NCBI RefSeq assembly: GCF_000143535.2
Contig: NC_037325.1
Location: 310,001-374,000, forward strand
DNA from: Botrytis cinerea B05.10
Lineage: Eukaryota > Ascomycota > Leotiomycetes > Helotiales > Sclerotiniaceae
Direction of reading: 5' to 3'
Length of the DNA stretch: 64,000 nucleotides
The position numbers and the translations under genes are program-made. Positions 23,854-34,599 of this stretch are shown here, piece by piece. The notes beneath the pieces are model-generated. The model was not told the origin of the DNA. It saw nothing but the letters and a program-made list of their open reading frames with translations, and searched no databases. How positions within the stretch are numbered: the first letter of the stretch is position 1; each line of letters begins with the position of its first letter.

Positions 23854-25091
23854 GCTGATACGAGATAAAGGAGAGGACGTATCTTGATGATTGAGTGACT
23901 TGGATTAAATATTATGGAAGAGAGGGTAGGGGGAGAGCAAAAGAAGGATGTAGAAGAGGGCGGATTCGTTATAGTAAATAGATAAATTGAATGAAGAAAA
24001 AAAGTTTATTTGAAAGATTAAGGAAATATATTTTATATGTTGCTAGTGGTTGAGGTATAAGCAATGAGTGTGCACTATAAGATTACATATACTGATCAAA
24101 TCAAGAATCATCTTTCTTGTATTCTCCTTATTTAGCGAGGCTCTCCTAATAGGTTGCCTGAGCCCCATCTGACATTCACCCGCTCCGCTTCACAACCGTT
24201 CTTTATGTTCTTTATGTTCCCTCACTCGTCCTCGTTGCTTCCCCACTCTCATGTCCATTTGTCTAACCATTTACACTTGAATTTCTTTGTTCCATTCTGG
24301 GGTTATATTTTCTTTTCTGTCTATTCGTTGTATATAAGAATTGATTCGTACTAAATTGAAGATGGGAGTTCGCAAACACATATTCAAATTCGCAGCCAGG
24401 CTTGTTTTTCATTACCAAACTGGAAAAGGGAGTTCGTCAACCGGCATTACGGATGCATTTTTTTCCAGTCGAGCTTCAATAAAAGGCTTATCCTAACCCA
24501 TGGGGTAGAAAACACACAGATCCGTGTTTGTAGGTACACAGCAATTACTCATCCCTAGGAGGATGAAATGAAACGACTGACTAAAGGAACGCTTTTAGAA
24601 GAAATACCTGCGGGATCAAAAAATGCCTTGGATTGGATGCTAAATTAATGTTTTCTCGTTGTTAATTGGCTACAGCTTATATATAGTGTAAGCGAAATGA
24701 TGTGCTCGCCCGCGTGATCTCACTGTAGCTAGTGCTTGTGGGTATTTTTTCTGTAGTTTAGAAAGGACATGTGTTGCTACCACCTTATTGACGTTACGTT
24801 CGCTGTGTGAAGTGTCTTGGAGCCTTTTTCCTCACCCTCACTTCGGTGACGCCACGCGTCCAGTTATTTAGCCTGCTTCAGTTGGGCTTTGTGGTTCTTT
24901 CCATGGTGCATGTGAAGGAATATCTTAGGTACTAAAACTATGATTATTCTCCTTCTTAACATATCAATGTTTATGAATGCCCATTTCTTGGAATTTGATC
25001 GGTTCTTTGGGTGCAAGACTGTGATTTTGAAGGTTATCAATGTAAGCTGAAGACTCTGCAAGGTAACCCGAACCATCTGCGAGTGCGATTG
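23854..25091. other. AT-rich spacer after PAN2
   Basis: PAN2 3' region, then DNA without a supported gene. The 66-codon ORF at 24154 and the long minus-strand ORF across 24864-25622 have no recognisable motif; the latter is antisense to the dehydrogenase relic. Confidence 0.6.
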
Positions 25092-25953
25092 AGTCGTCGC
25101 CAACAAAATCAGACATCCCACAGTGAAGAAGATCAGCTTTACGGGAAGCACAGATGTGGGCCGAAAGATTGCTCGTACCTGTGGAGAGAACCTCAAGCCT
25201 TGTTTGATGGAGCTCGGAGGTAAAAACAATGCGATTGTATGCGCTGATGCCGACCTGCAGAAGGCGGCCAAGGAGCGCATAGTTGGAGCTGTATTGCATG
25301 TAAGAATCGATCCGTCTGAATTTTGACAAGCCTGCTGACATTTGCATTCATCACAGTCCGGACAAATATGCATGTTAACAGATCGCATCATAATACACGC
25401 GGACATTGCCGAACGATTTTTAGAGATCTTGAAGGTTACTATTATCAACCTCGCGTCATCAGTACCTGCTCCGCCATATCTTGTTAACGCCGCTGCAAAA
25501 TCTCGGCTACAGGTGATAGTCTCAAACGCTCTATCTGAAGGAGCTTCCAGTCTTGTTGGAGACATTGAGCAACTACAGCCAAGAGAAGGCGATGGAGCTA
25601 CTCCTGTCATTTTCGCACCCATGATTATTAGAGGTATTCAGGACGAGAGGGCCTTGTGGCAAGATGAGAACTTCGGGCCTGTTGCCGCCTACAGAATTGC
25701 CAAATCCGATGAAGAAGCGATAGCCATTGCAAAGCAGTTGGAGGCCGGGTGAGTAAGATCTGAGACAACCTGCTTCTGGGAGGTGCGCTGATGACCTTCT
25801 GTTTTTAGAGCTGTTCATATCAATAACATGAGCGTCCGCGATGAACTTGCATTACCAATGGGTGGGATGAAAAATAGTGGCTGGGGTAGATTCAACACCA
25901 TGCTCGGGATAGAGGAGTTCTTGGTCGCAAAATTGGTAACATGGGATGATTGA
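25092..25953 (+). pseudogene. Aldehyde dehydrogenase relic, 5'-truncated with internal deletion
   Basis: Three exon-like blocks, about 25092..25299, 25357..25748 and 25809..25953, spliced at proper GT..AG sites. Recognisable ALDH motifs in order: VKKISFTGSTDVGR, CLMELGGKN with the catalytic Glu region, SGQICM with the catalytic Cys, DENFGPV and GGMKNSGWGRFN, ending LVTWDD and a TGA. The N-terminal half (about 200 residues of the NAD fold) is absent. Within the C-terminal part, EEAIAIA runs straight into KQLEAG, so the usual 20-odd residues containing the YGL..AVFT segment have been lost in frame. The best resemblance is to salicylaldehyde/vanillin-type dehydrogenases. It cannot encode a working enzyme as it stands. 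Confidence 0.75.
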
Positions 25954-27344
25954 GCAAGAGGGTAGCAAACTGGAATGGGTAGATATTCGCCAACACTAGT
26001 TCGTAAGCAATCAAAAGCTCTATCTTCGACTTCAGATTTTTTCAATCTTATAATCGATAGTATCAGATGCACTGTGCTTCTTACTCAGACAAACTGTTGT
26101 CCCTTTGCATGCATATTGCATGTAGGCATGTGCCCCATCTTTAATTACAGTGCACGATGATTCATTGGCGATGAAGGCTAATCGCGACCCGCTGCTTGTA
26201 GAATACTATTTCAAATTTACTTCAAGGCTCCAGCATCATGCGCTTCAGATCAATGCCCTCTCGGCCTGAATTTGGTCCCAAAATTACCATTCCATCTAAC
26301 CAGGAACTTTTCTGGAATACACGCCTAATCCCCCACATCATTCAGCTCACGATTACAAAGCGTGCCATGCAGTATCTCGTATTTAAAGATGTAACTTTCC
26401 CAAGTAGCAATCGTTTTGAGGCTCGTCGCCTTGAGTTTAGGAGTAGCTCTTCCAGTTCTCAAAGGTAAGTAGCCCGCAAGTGGCAAAAAATTCTGTCAAT
26501 CCACAGACCCTATCATACAGAGTGAGTAGACCCTGATGATTTGATCGGCAAAAGCTGGAATCGGATCTCCGAGGTGGAAGTTTTGTCATTGTCTGATGTT
26601 GTTGAACCCTCCGACTAGACGGGTTTACCCTCCATTTTCGGGATTTTCACATCGCTGCTACCAGCACGACATACATGATGGAGATAGTTAGGAGTCATGG
26701 AGGCAAATCCATATCTTGATGGAAGAGTTGATTGCAGGCGAAGAAGCAGACATTTGACTTTTGGCTTCGTCTTACACTGTCATTACCGATATCTACTTCT
26801 TCGTTTAGAACTTCAAGGGTATGTGACTTTGAGGCTGTGTACCATACCTATCTGACAGTTTTACCGAGACGGGTTTTTTTTGTGCGATACTCTTATCTGG
26901 CAGGGGTAAGGCTCAGATTGCAGATATCAGCACTTTTCTAGTAGCAACAATTAATGAGTAAATATGTACTACCACGGATCTATCTGCTTTCCAATTGCCT
27001 GAAGATAGAATGTTCTGCACACGTCCCGACATTCGTCACTTCGGTCCTACTTCCCGGCTCCCCTCTGAACTAACACATATTATGTCATGGCCTATCCCTA
27101 CAAAACCATAATCACTACAAAATATAGCAATAATTAGGGTAGAACATTGACGCCATTAGTCTAGACATTCAGTCCACATATTCATTAACATCAGCATCAT
27201 TGACAGCATCATTAAACAATGCTAATATACACTATATTCATACCTTTACGAAACCATATTGCTAAAAGTCGATAGTTTGACCCATTGTAGAAGGCTGTAC
27301 ATGGGTGCATAAATGAATGAGAAAGTATCAAATGCGAAGAACAA
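25954..27344. other. Spacer without a supported gene
   Basis: Lies between the dehydrogenase relic and the 3' end of the P450 gene. ORFs at 26238-26468 and 26732-26941 show no known motif. Contains short inverted and T-rich stretches only. Confidence 0.6.
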
Positions 27345-29104
27345 CTAAAGCTTAGCAAACCATGCTCCAATTTGGTCGAGCAAAGCCGCATGATCTTTAC
27401 TATAAGTATCACCATCTCTGGCGATTACTTCACGCACCCAAGAGCCACGAGGGTGAAATGAAGCTTTGAAAGGTAGAGCCCGCATGACGAAGCCGTAGGT
27501 GCACGCAAGAGGATCGATTGGGACGGACTCGCCTGTCTCAGACAAGCCAGCCTTGATATTGAATGACCATAGTAGTTGTGCGACGACGATCCAGATGATA
27601 TTGTGGGCAAAATGCCGTCCAGGGCATATCCTTCTTCCATAACCAAAGGCGCAAGATGGGAGATCTTTGAGCGTCTTGCCGTCCTCCTTGAGCCAACGGT
27701 TTGGTATAAAATCATCAGGATCCGGGCCGAACAAAGCCTCTTCCCGGGAAATCGCCCATGCATTGGTCATGATGATAGAACCCTTGGGAATAGTGTATCC
27801 ATTGTAAGATATCTTCTCCTTACTTAAGTGAGGGACCCCTTCTGGGACAACGGGTCGCCAACGAAATACCTCCTCGACGATAGCAGAGACATACGGTAAG
27901 TTGGGCTTATCGTCTGGAACTGGCAATCGATCGCGTCCCACAACGGCGTCCAACTCTTTGTGTGCAGTGGCTATGAAGCCCCGATCTTGAGTGATACAAG
28001 CCACCACAAACCAGAACAAACTATCTGTAGTTCCATCTAGCCCAGCATCTATCAAAGTGCCAAGATCAAACGCCAGCTCACACAATGGCATCGCAAGGTC
28101 ATCTTTTTCGAGAGTCTTCTTGAGCTGCTTTGATATATTCCACGAATCTGAATCTAGACCACGCTGAAGGTTTTTGTTGCGCATGTTGTATTTTGTTGTA
28201 TAGTGATTCTCAGCTTTTGCTTGCCAAGGAGCTAAGAAGCCGGGTAGATTGTTAAGAACAGGGAACCGGTCAACAATGTGCGCACCGACCTGGGTAAACT
28301 CTGAGAACTCATTATTGAGCTCAACAACAGCTTGAACCATCGGGTCGTTGTGGTCTTTGATACGAAAGCCATACAGCAATGTGTGAATGATACTGGCAGT
28401 TGTGCGGTGAAAAGGCCTCCGAACGTCAATACCAACACTGCCCGCGCTATCCGCACTGTCCAGCAGGTCGTGCATCAATTGATACGATTCCAGAGTCTGG
28501 AAGGGCAAATATGCAGCTACCTGAGTCGCGTTCAGCACTGAGGTCTGTAGCCTCTGATGTTGTCGAAATTGCTCGGTGTAATTCATCATAAGGAGATTAA
28601 ACCCTTTTAAGGCCAGCTCCGTCGCCAACTGCAAAATCCCAACCAAATTAGCTCATCTTTTCTTTACACACACACACACACACACACACATACACAAGAA
28701 GTGAATGTGTAACAAGAATCGTATTATCTTTATCTTACAAAAAGACGAGGTCGGTCTGAACAAACAGCTCCATGCTTCGCCAAGACGTCATGGGCCGCTC
28801 TGTTTGTAGACAAAATGACGATAGACTGGCCAAGCATGTTGACATAAACAATCGGCCCATACTGCTTGTTCCACTCGCAATACGTCCTCCAGCCATGCGA
28901 CCTAGGAGCTTGATGGATATTGCCAATTATCGGCAATGGCTTGGGGCCAGGCGGCAGTGGCAAGGCCGAAATTGATCTGCACCGTGTGACAATGTACGCG
29001 CTTATCAATAGTCCGAAAAATACGACGACGCACGCTACTGACCACATCGTGATTGGAATGGACTGAATAAAAGATCGATCTTCTGAACAAGATTCCAAGT
29101 TCAA
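27345..29104 (-). CDS. Cytochrome P450 monooxygenase (secondary-metabolism type)
   Basis: Two exons, 29104..28739 and 28628..27345; 549 residues. A membrane anchor (MWSVACVVVFFGLLISAYIV) is followed by the Pro-rich hinge LPLPPGPKPLPIIGN. Helix I has DAGLDGTTDS, helix K has EEVFRWRP, and the heme loop is FGYGRRICPGRHFA with the axial Cys. It should be an ER-bound heme monooxygenase; resemblance is to fungal O-methylsterigmatocystin-oxidoreductase-like P450s, but the substrate cannot be told. The ATG at 29104 gives 19 residues before the anchor; a start at 29047 (MWSV) would fit family length better. The 110-base intron carries a (CA)n array. All core motifs are intact, in contrast to the broken dehydrogenase and MFS neighbours. 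Confidence 0.85.
28668..28691. repeat. (CA)n microsatellite inside the P450 intron
   Basis: About 11 CA units between the intron branch region and donor; removed by splicing, so length variation would be silent unless it disturbs splicing. Confidence 0.85.
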
Positions 29105-31169
29105 AGTTTTGACACTGGAAGCAGTTTAAGTACTCTCAATGAGCCATCTCCCTCGATGGTCTCAAGCGGAAGAGAAAAAGAAAGTTTATCAAAAAGACCT
29201 TGTTGATCACGAGTCCTACGTGTCTGTTTCACAAAGCTGTCGTGGCTATCTGTTTAGAACCTTTGAAGGAAAGCTAAGGGCCCCCGGGAGCATAAAGCTT
29301 AAGACTTTTAAATCGGATTCAAAGATTGAATTTTCATCCAGTCGATGAGTCAGATCTTATTTTATACATGAGGTATTATGATGTGGCTGATTCTGAAGTT
29401 GGTCTTTCCTTGGAATTTGATTGATACCAAGATAAAACCTAACCCTTCTAGTAAGATCTTCCATCATATCGATAAAAGAGGCTCAATAAGAATCCCTATC
29501 AAAATTCCCATTATATATAACTTACATAATAACACTAAAAGTAACTAGGTGTTAGTGATTTGCACTTTGTTTTCAGCAGTTTCCTTTTACTGTTTTATGC
29601 GGCCATTCCACTTATTTGATCATTTATCCTCAAGCCATCATAAATTCAATAAGCTTAGGGCTTTGCTGCTTTACACTTGTTCAATTCCCAATCATGAGGC
29701 GGGCTGGCAAGCTTGGCGATCGAATTCAAGCGTTCTTGGGGTTTCTTGGCAACAACGACGCGTCGTTGCGCAGATTCGCTAGCTTTTCATTTAGCAGACC
29801 AGAAGGCTATCCAGGACTTCTAACTTCACATTATGGGGTAAATATTTGACATGTGGGTGGTGGGAGTCGGAAACATCAAAGTCATATAGCTGCATCGTAT
29901 CTGTTACTTGTCTAGCAAGATCCAGTGGCCAGATTCTATGCGCATGAAACTAGATATTGAAACTCTGAAAGATACACAACATCATAGTTGAAAATATGGT
30001 CATACCCAGTGCCAGTCACAAGGTCTGCGATCCGATAATTCGTATTCGTCAGAGGAATTGATGGGTATGTCAAATAGCCTAGGCCATCTTTCCAGATGTA
30101 ATGCTGTAGATTGAGTCTTCCCATTTTCCAGCACGACTTTCTTGCGTCACATACAATTTCGTTGGGTTCCAATTGTTGTACTCACCAAATAGAGGCGTTC
30201 ATGTTCTGAGCCAACAGATAGACGGGTTATTCCATTGCTGCAACGTAATTGGAATTTTATTAAGAGTCTTTCGAGTACAAATGAAAATTTTACACGCTGC
30301 TTTCGAAGAAGTTCAAGCTGAACGGAAGAAAGAGGCCTTCACTTAGATTCTAATTACACTTCCCGAATTCACAGTAACAGTTGCTTCGCACAACTATAAG
30401 TCGGTTTCTTGACGCATGATGCAAATCATTTCGTTTATCATATTGATACGATAGATGCTTCGCCGCACGATTCGAATCACGTCAGATAGCCAGCCAACCG
30501 CATCTGTCATTTGAATTGTCTTCCCTCGCAATCGTGCGGGCAAAATGGCTGTGAGGCAAAGCATTAAACCCCGGGGACGTTTTGAAAAGCGAAATGAACG
30601 TCGAAGAACTCCCTTGACTTTATCTTATCGAGGTACATGCTATTCCCATTCCCACTAAGGTAGACTGCAATGACGCATGCTAATTTATATACTCCTTGTG
30701 GCGCCAATACTCTGTGTTCCTGACCATGCTTTAATCTTTTCTAATATCCGGTAGCTTGATTTTTCTGAAGATTTCCAGTCAAAAAGAGTGGCTCTAAAGT
30801 GACTACCTTTTCGGACAAAGATGTTGGTATCACTGACTTGGAAAACGGCTCTGTTCCTGAAGCTAATAGAAGATAGAATCTTCAGGCGGAGAAAAGTCTA
30901 CCGAGCATAAACCAACCGTGCCGAGACAAGAGATCGCGCATATCGAAGGATGGAGGTTCCATCTCCTAAGTTTTGCGTGAGTGAAGCGGACCATCTTCAA
31001 AAGAAAAATTGTTCTGAAATGTTGTAACGGCATATCTTGCCACTTGTACAGGTGAGTTAAATTTCTTAGCACTTATTCAAGAGAATACACACCTCGTATT
31101 CGCTATTCAACGGGTTCTAGACAACGAGAGAACGAACATTCCCCTCCGTACACCATGAATAAAGACATT
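29105..31169. other. Spacer with no clear gene
   Basis: Short ORFs only. The stretch near 30808-30870 (translation with DLENGSVPEANRR) could be the decayed N-terminus of the MFS transporter that follows, since acidic DLE.G-type tails are usual there, but stops interrupt it. Nothing else is recognised. Confidence 0.5.
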
Positions 31170-31876
31170 TTGGCTTCCGGGATTTCTGATCATATGGGAA
31201 AGACTCAGTGATATGTTTGGTCAAAAACGGACCTATGTCGCAACAAACTTCATATTCCTCGCCTTTTTAGCTGCTTGTGGAGCGGCTCAATCTATGTTAC
31301 AATTGTAGGTCTTCACTATCCCTTACCAGCAGTATCTGTGTGCATCCACTTATACCAACTATCTTTGATTTAAGATCATCCGTCGTGCATTTTCTGTCTC
31401 GCTAACAAAATTTTACGAATTTATCCCACCACCAAATTACACATTGTATGGGAGTTTTATCTCCATGCTGAGTACTGTTGGTGCTTTTATTGGTCCCTTA
31501 GTAGGTGGCGCAATTGGTACCACTTCTACGTGGATATGGGTATTCTTTTTGAAGTACGCATTGTATAACCACTTTAATTCACTTCGCCAATATTAAGAGC
31601 AGTGTCTTTAGAACAACGATCATACTTGTATTGGTTATCTTTTTGCTTCCCGGAAAATTCCCATATCACAGATCATCTACATCGCCAGCGAGTGTCCCCT
31701 GGCAACCTTTGCTGAAAAGGGTTGATTTCGTAGGCGCTTTCTTACTTTTAAGTGCTTCAGTCCTTGTCATCACAGCTTTACTCGAGGTCTCCACGGTCTT
31801 CACATGGTCTTCAGCTGCCACTGTATGTCTCTTGACAATATCCTGTTTGACTTGGATAGGATTTACCATGTGGTAG
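31170..31876 (+). pseudogene. MFS drug-efflux-type transporter, truncated
   Basis: Blocks in several frames: WERLSDMFGQKRTYVATNFIFLAFLAACGAAQ (the helix 2-3 region with the D..G(R/Q)K loop), then RAF, FYEFIPPPNYTLYGS, GAFIGPLVGGAIGTTSTWIWVFFLN, and across a plausible intron (about 31551-31607) VFRTTIILVLVIFLLPGKFPYH to WIGFTMW. This is the 14-helix drug:H+ antiporter pattern (efflux pumps near metabolite genes). About ten residues are missing after RAF, the first helix and everything after helix 7 or 8 are absent, and the 3' end stops at a transposon-like terminal repeat at 31875. It is a relic. Confidence 0.75.
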
Positions 31877-32820
31877 CCCTGTGGTAGCAAAGTTAATATT
31901 TTCGATAAAAAGAAATTCAATATAAATCCCTATACAAATTTTATTGTGTATATTATAATTATAATATATTCACTTCGTTATTAATAATATAGCTAATTCG
32001 TTAGTAACGAATGAAATCGATATAATTTGAGATTTGTTTAGTATTGGTTTTTAATAGAAAAACAGAAAATGGGGGTTCTAAAGGGTTTCAGAGATTTCAG
32101 AATTCGATAAATATTAAAAAGATAAATGAAAGTGGAATAAATGTAAAAGTTAGAAGGAGGAGGGAAGTGAATATAAGAGCTAGAAGGAGAAGGGGAGCGA
32201 GTGTATGAGCTTTAAAATAGGTGAAAGGCATTAGTCGAAAGCTTAAAGGGAAAGGGAAAGGAAAGTAAAGGATAAATCATTTATATTATTTTCAATTTAT
32301 TTTTTAATTAGAAGCTTTATTATTATATTATATTATATTAATGTAGTTTATCAGCGAGCGGATCATATCATCGAGCGGATCATTTGAAAATAGCTTTATA
32401 ATTCATTTTTGAAAAAATTCTATCGATAAATAAAGAAAGTGTACGGTTACGCACGGACGAATTTTGTATATAAATTGAGTGATCCGCTCGGTGATATGAT
32501 CTGCTCGCTAATAAACTACGTTATATTAAATGTATTATAAAAATATAAATATTATATAGCTCTAATATATATATATATTCATATTGAATTCAATTTACTA
32601 ATCGAATTCAATACAAATAAATTATTGATTGTTTTAAGTTAAAATTCAAGAATTTCATTAAATCCCTTTGGAGTAAAATTTTCTCATCGTTTATGAAAAA
32701 ATCATTCGCCTAATCAACAATTGAAAAACGCTTTTTCAATACATTATAAAAATATTGAATATTTTCTTGGGCTAACAAAGTGGTGACTTCGTTAATTGCG
32801 GATTCTGCCACCACAGGGCT
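31875..32820. mobile_element. AT-rich element with AGCCCTGTGG terminal inverted repeats
   Basis: A 15-base terminal repeat (AGCCCTGTGGTAGCA at 31875-31889) reappears inverted at 32806-32820 with 14 of 15 matches. The inside is far more AT-rich than its flanks and has no transposase I can recognise. It ends the MFS relic on the left and abuts the LysM relic on the right. The flanking dinucleotides (GT and CC) do not form a clean target duplication, so the right boundary may have changed. Probably a non-autonomous DNA transposon; the family is not determined. Confidence 0.5.
32346..32516. mobile_element. 171-bp MITE with 37-base inverted repeats, nested
   Basis: Left arm 32346-32382 and right arm 32480-32516 are inverted copies with 34 of 37 matches; all three differences are transitions. 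Each arm holds two direct copies of CGAGCGGATCA or a one-base variant, about 18 bases apart. The arms are bounded by TA on both sides (32344-32345 and 32517-32518), as for Tc1/mariner-type insertion, although the palindrome continues one base further so the exact end is uncertain. The centre is AT-rich without coding capacity. Confidence 0.75.
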
Positions 32821-32871
32821 CCCGTTACAACAAATTGCCCCCAAAATATATCTATTACTAGCAGCGAAATA

Positions 32872-33192
32872 TACACATGTCAGGAGGCCGTCATGAAATT
32901 TGGGATTCCAAAAGCAGGTCTTTATAACTTAAATAACGATTTAGGTTGTAGTGGCCTCACCAATAGAACCCTCTGCGCACCTATGTCATGCCCCATTTTG
33001 GTCGTCAATACAGGGGCTACAGATTTTGCCAATGCGAATGTTCCAGTGTCAATCGTTGTCTCGGAATACACGAATCTTACCCTTGCGGACTTTTATTCTT
33101 ACAATTCTTTCATCTCATACGATTTTGTGGTACAAAATCATACTGTTTGCATTGGGTCTGTAGCTCCTCAATGTCTACTTGCTTGTATATAG
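32872..33192 (+). pseudogene. LysM-type secreted protein fragment
   Basis: Open frame with YTCQEAVMKFGIPKAGLYNLN, LGCSGLTNRTLCAPMSCPILV, then SIVVSEYTNLTLADFYSYNSF and HTVCIG. The pattern Cys, Gly-Ile, Asn at loop positions, Cys..Cys and the closing VC(I/V)G is that of tandem fungal LysM modules, which bind chitin or related glycans outside the cell. There is no start codon with a signal peptide in frame, and the frame breaks after CIGSVAPQ, so it is read as a remnant. The remaining C-terminal coding trace up to about 33420 (LKAVL, FGGLQMGETVRK, WADFQRYIIEFVKNT) is interrupted by stops. The 5' part may have been lost when the element at 31875-32820 inserted or recombined. Confidence 0.5.
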
Positions 33193-33535
33193 CATGCTAA
33201 CATCTTATTTTAGTCCGCCAATTCAAATATACCAACCAAGTATTTGAAAGCTGTACTGTAACTATCTGTTGCTCATGAAAAGTTCGGAGGCTTACAAATG
33301 GGAGAAACAGTGAGAAAGTAGCCGAATAAATTCCTAAAATTGAGGCTTACTTGGGCAGATTTTCAAAGATACATTATCGAATTTGTGAAAAACACCAGAT
33401 CTGTAGTTTTGCTTTTAGGAATCTATATAAATTTGATATTGTACTTTCAGAACTTTTGCTTTTCACCGTGCTCATTTCAAGGGAATCAAATGATTGTAAT
33501 TTGGTGATACATCTTTCGAAACCTTATTGGGTAGA

Positions 33536-34599
33536 TCATAAGAATCTTAACACATTTGGTCGACCCAAACGTTCGTACTCTTCTTCAGCCTCTTCCCAAA
33601 TTAGATCACGATCTTCATCCCATGCTTCTTGATTGAAATTATCCGGCCAACCATATGTACCTTCTAGAGAATGCTTGATCTTACGCCGCTATATACAAGC
33701 AGGAGGCAGATAGTTAGTCTCGTATATTACACATCATTCATTACAACATGGAATTTTACTCACCATCCATTCGTCTGCAAAGTCAATGTAGCTTAATGCA
33801 CTCGGTCCCGGTGGAATGACATCTAAAGCCTTGATTCTATTCAACTGTATACTAAGGAAACTTGGAGCATGCCTAGGCCAATAGTTTCGATAGTAGCAAG
33901 GGTCATCAGGTCGCTCAAGGGGTGCATTAGGGGGATTCGAATCGTCTGCACCATCGTCCATAGTAGATACTACTCGGATCGTGTCTACAAGCATTATGTT
34001 AGGACGATAAGTTTGTCTCAGACATTACACTTACTTTCTCTTGTATCAAGGATTATAACAGGCGTCTCCGGATCCCCAGCAGACAGCTGAACATCATACG
34101 GTAATATATAGCGCTCGGCTGGGGGGTCTTTTTCCTCATCAAACGATGGAGACTCGCGACTAGCGCGCAAACTAAAACCATCATCCGAAATTTCAAAAAG
34201 TTGACTGGATTGATAAAGAAAAACCGGGAAGATGCTACTTCCAGAAGGTAAAAGCCGGATTAGTGATTTTGCCGCATCAGAAATATTGAGCTCATTGCAA
34301 AGCGCCTCATCAAGGTGATGGCCACCCTCTGGAGGCCAAGTCACTGCATCCTCCGAAACTGCTGACAGCCGAACATAATTTCGGACAATTTCATGAATGA
34401 GATATACAATTTCGGCCTCAACGTAAGGGGTTCGTTTGTTGTATATAGGGAGCCATTCGGTTGATGGGCCATTATTGTCAGGTATGTGCGGAATTTCAGT
34501 GGGTAGATCTCTCCTTTGAGGTGGCTTGTACTGAGAAGGTTGTGAAACCGGGGGGAATAACGAATTGGGAGATCTATGATCAGTTGACATTTTGGGCAA
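33536..34599 (-). CDS. Uncharacterised fungal protein, 312 residues
   Basis: Three exons on the minus strand: 34599..34035, 33984..33764, 33688..33536, with introns of 50 and 75 bases and correct phases. Not recognised as a named domain. Features: Pro-rich N-terminus; a central part with VEAEIVYLIHEIVRNYVRL, WPPEGGHHLDEALCNEL and SLIRLLP; C-terminal DFADEWM, TYGWPDNFNQEAWDEDRDLIWEEAEEEYERLG. No signal peptide or membrane helix, so probably intracellular. I recall similar acidic WPP..DEALC-containing hypothetical proteins in other ascomycetes, but no function. The ATG at 34599 (MPKMSTD) or the one three codons in could be the start. It is the only gene in the 31-40 kb stretch that looks intact. 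Confidence 0.65.

Noticed and set aside
24864..25622. 252-codon minus-strand ORF
   Set aside because: It is antisense to recognisable aldehyde dehydrogenase sequence and its own translation has no family motif.
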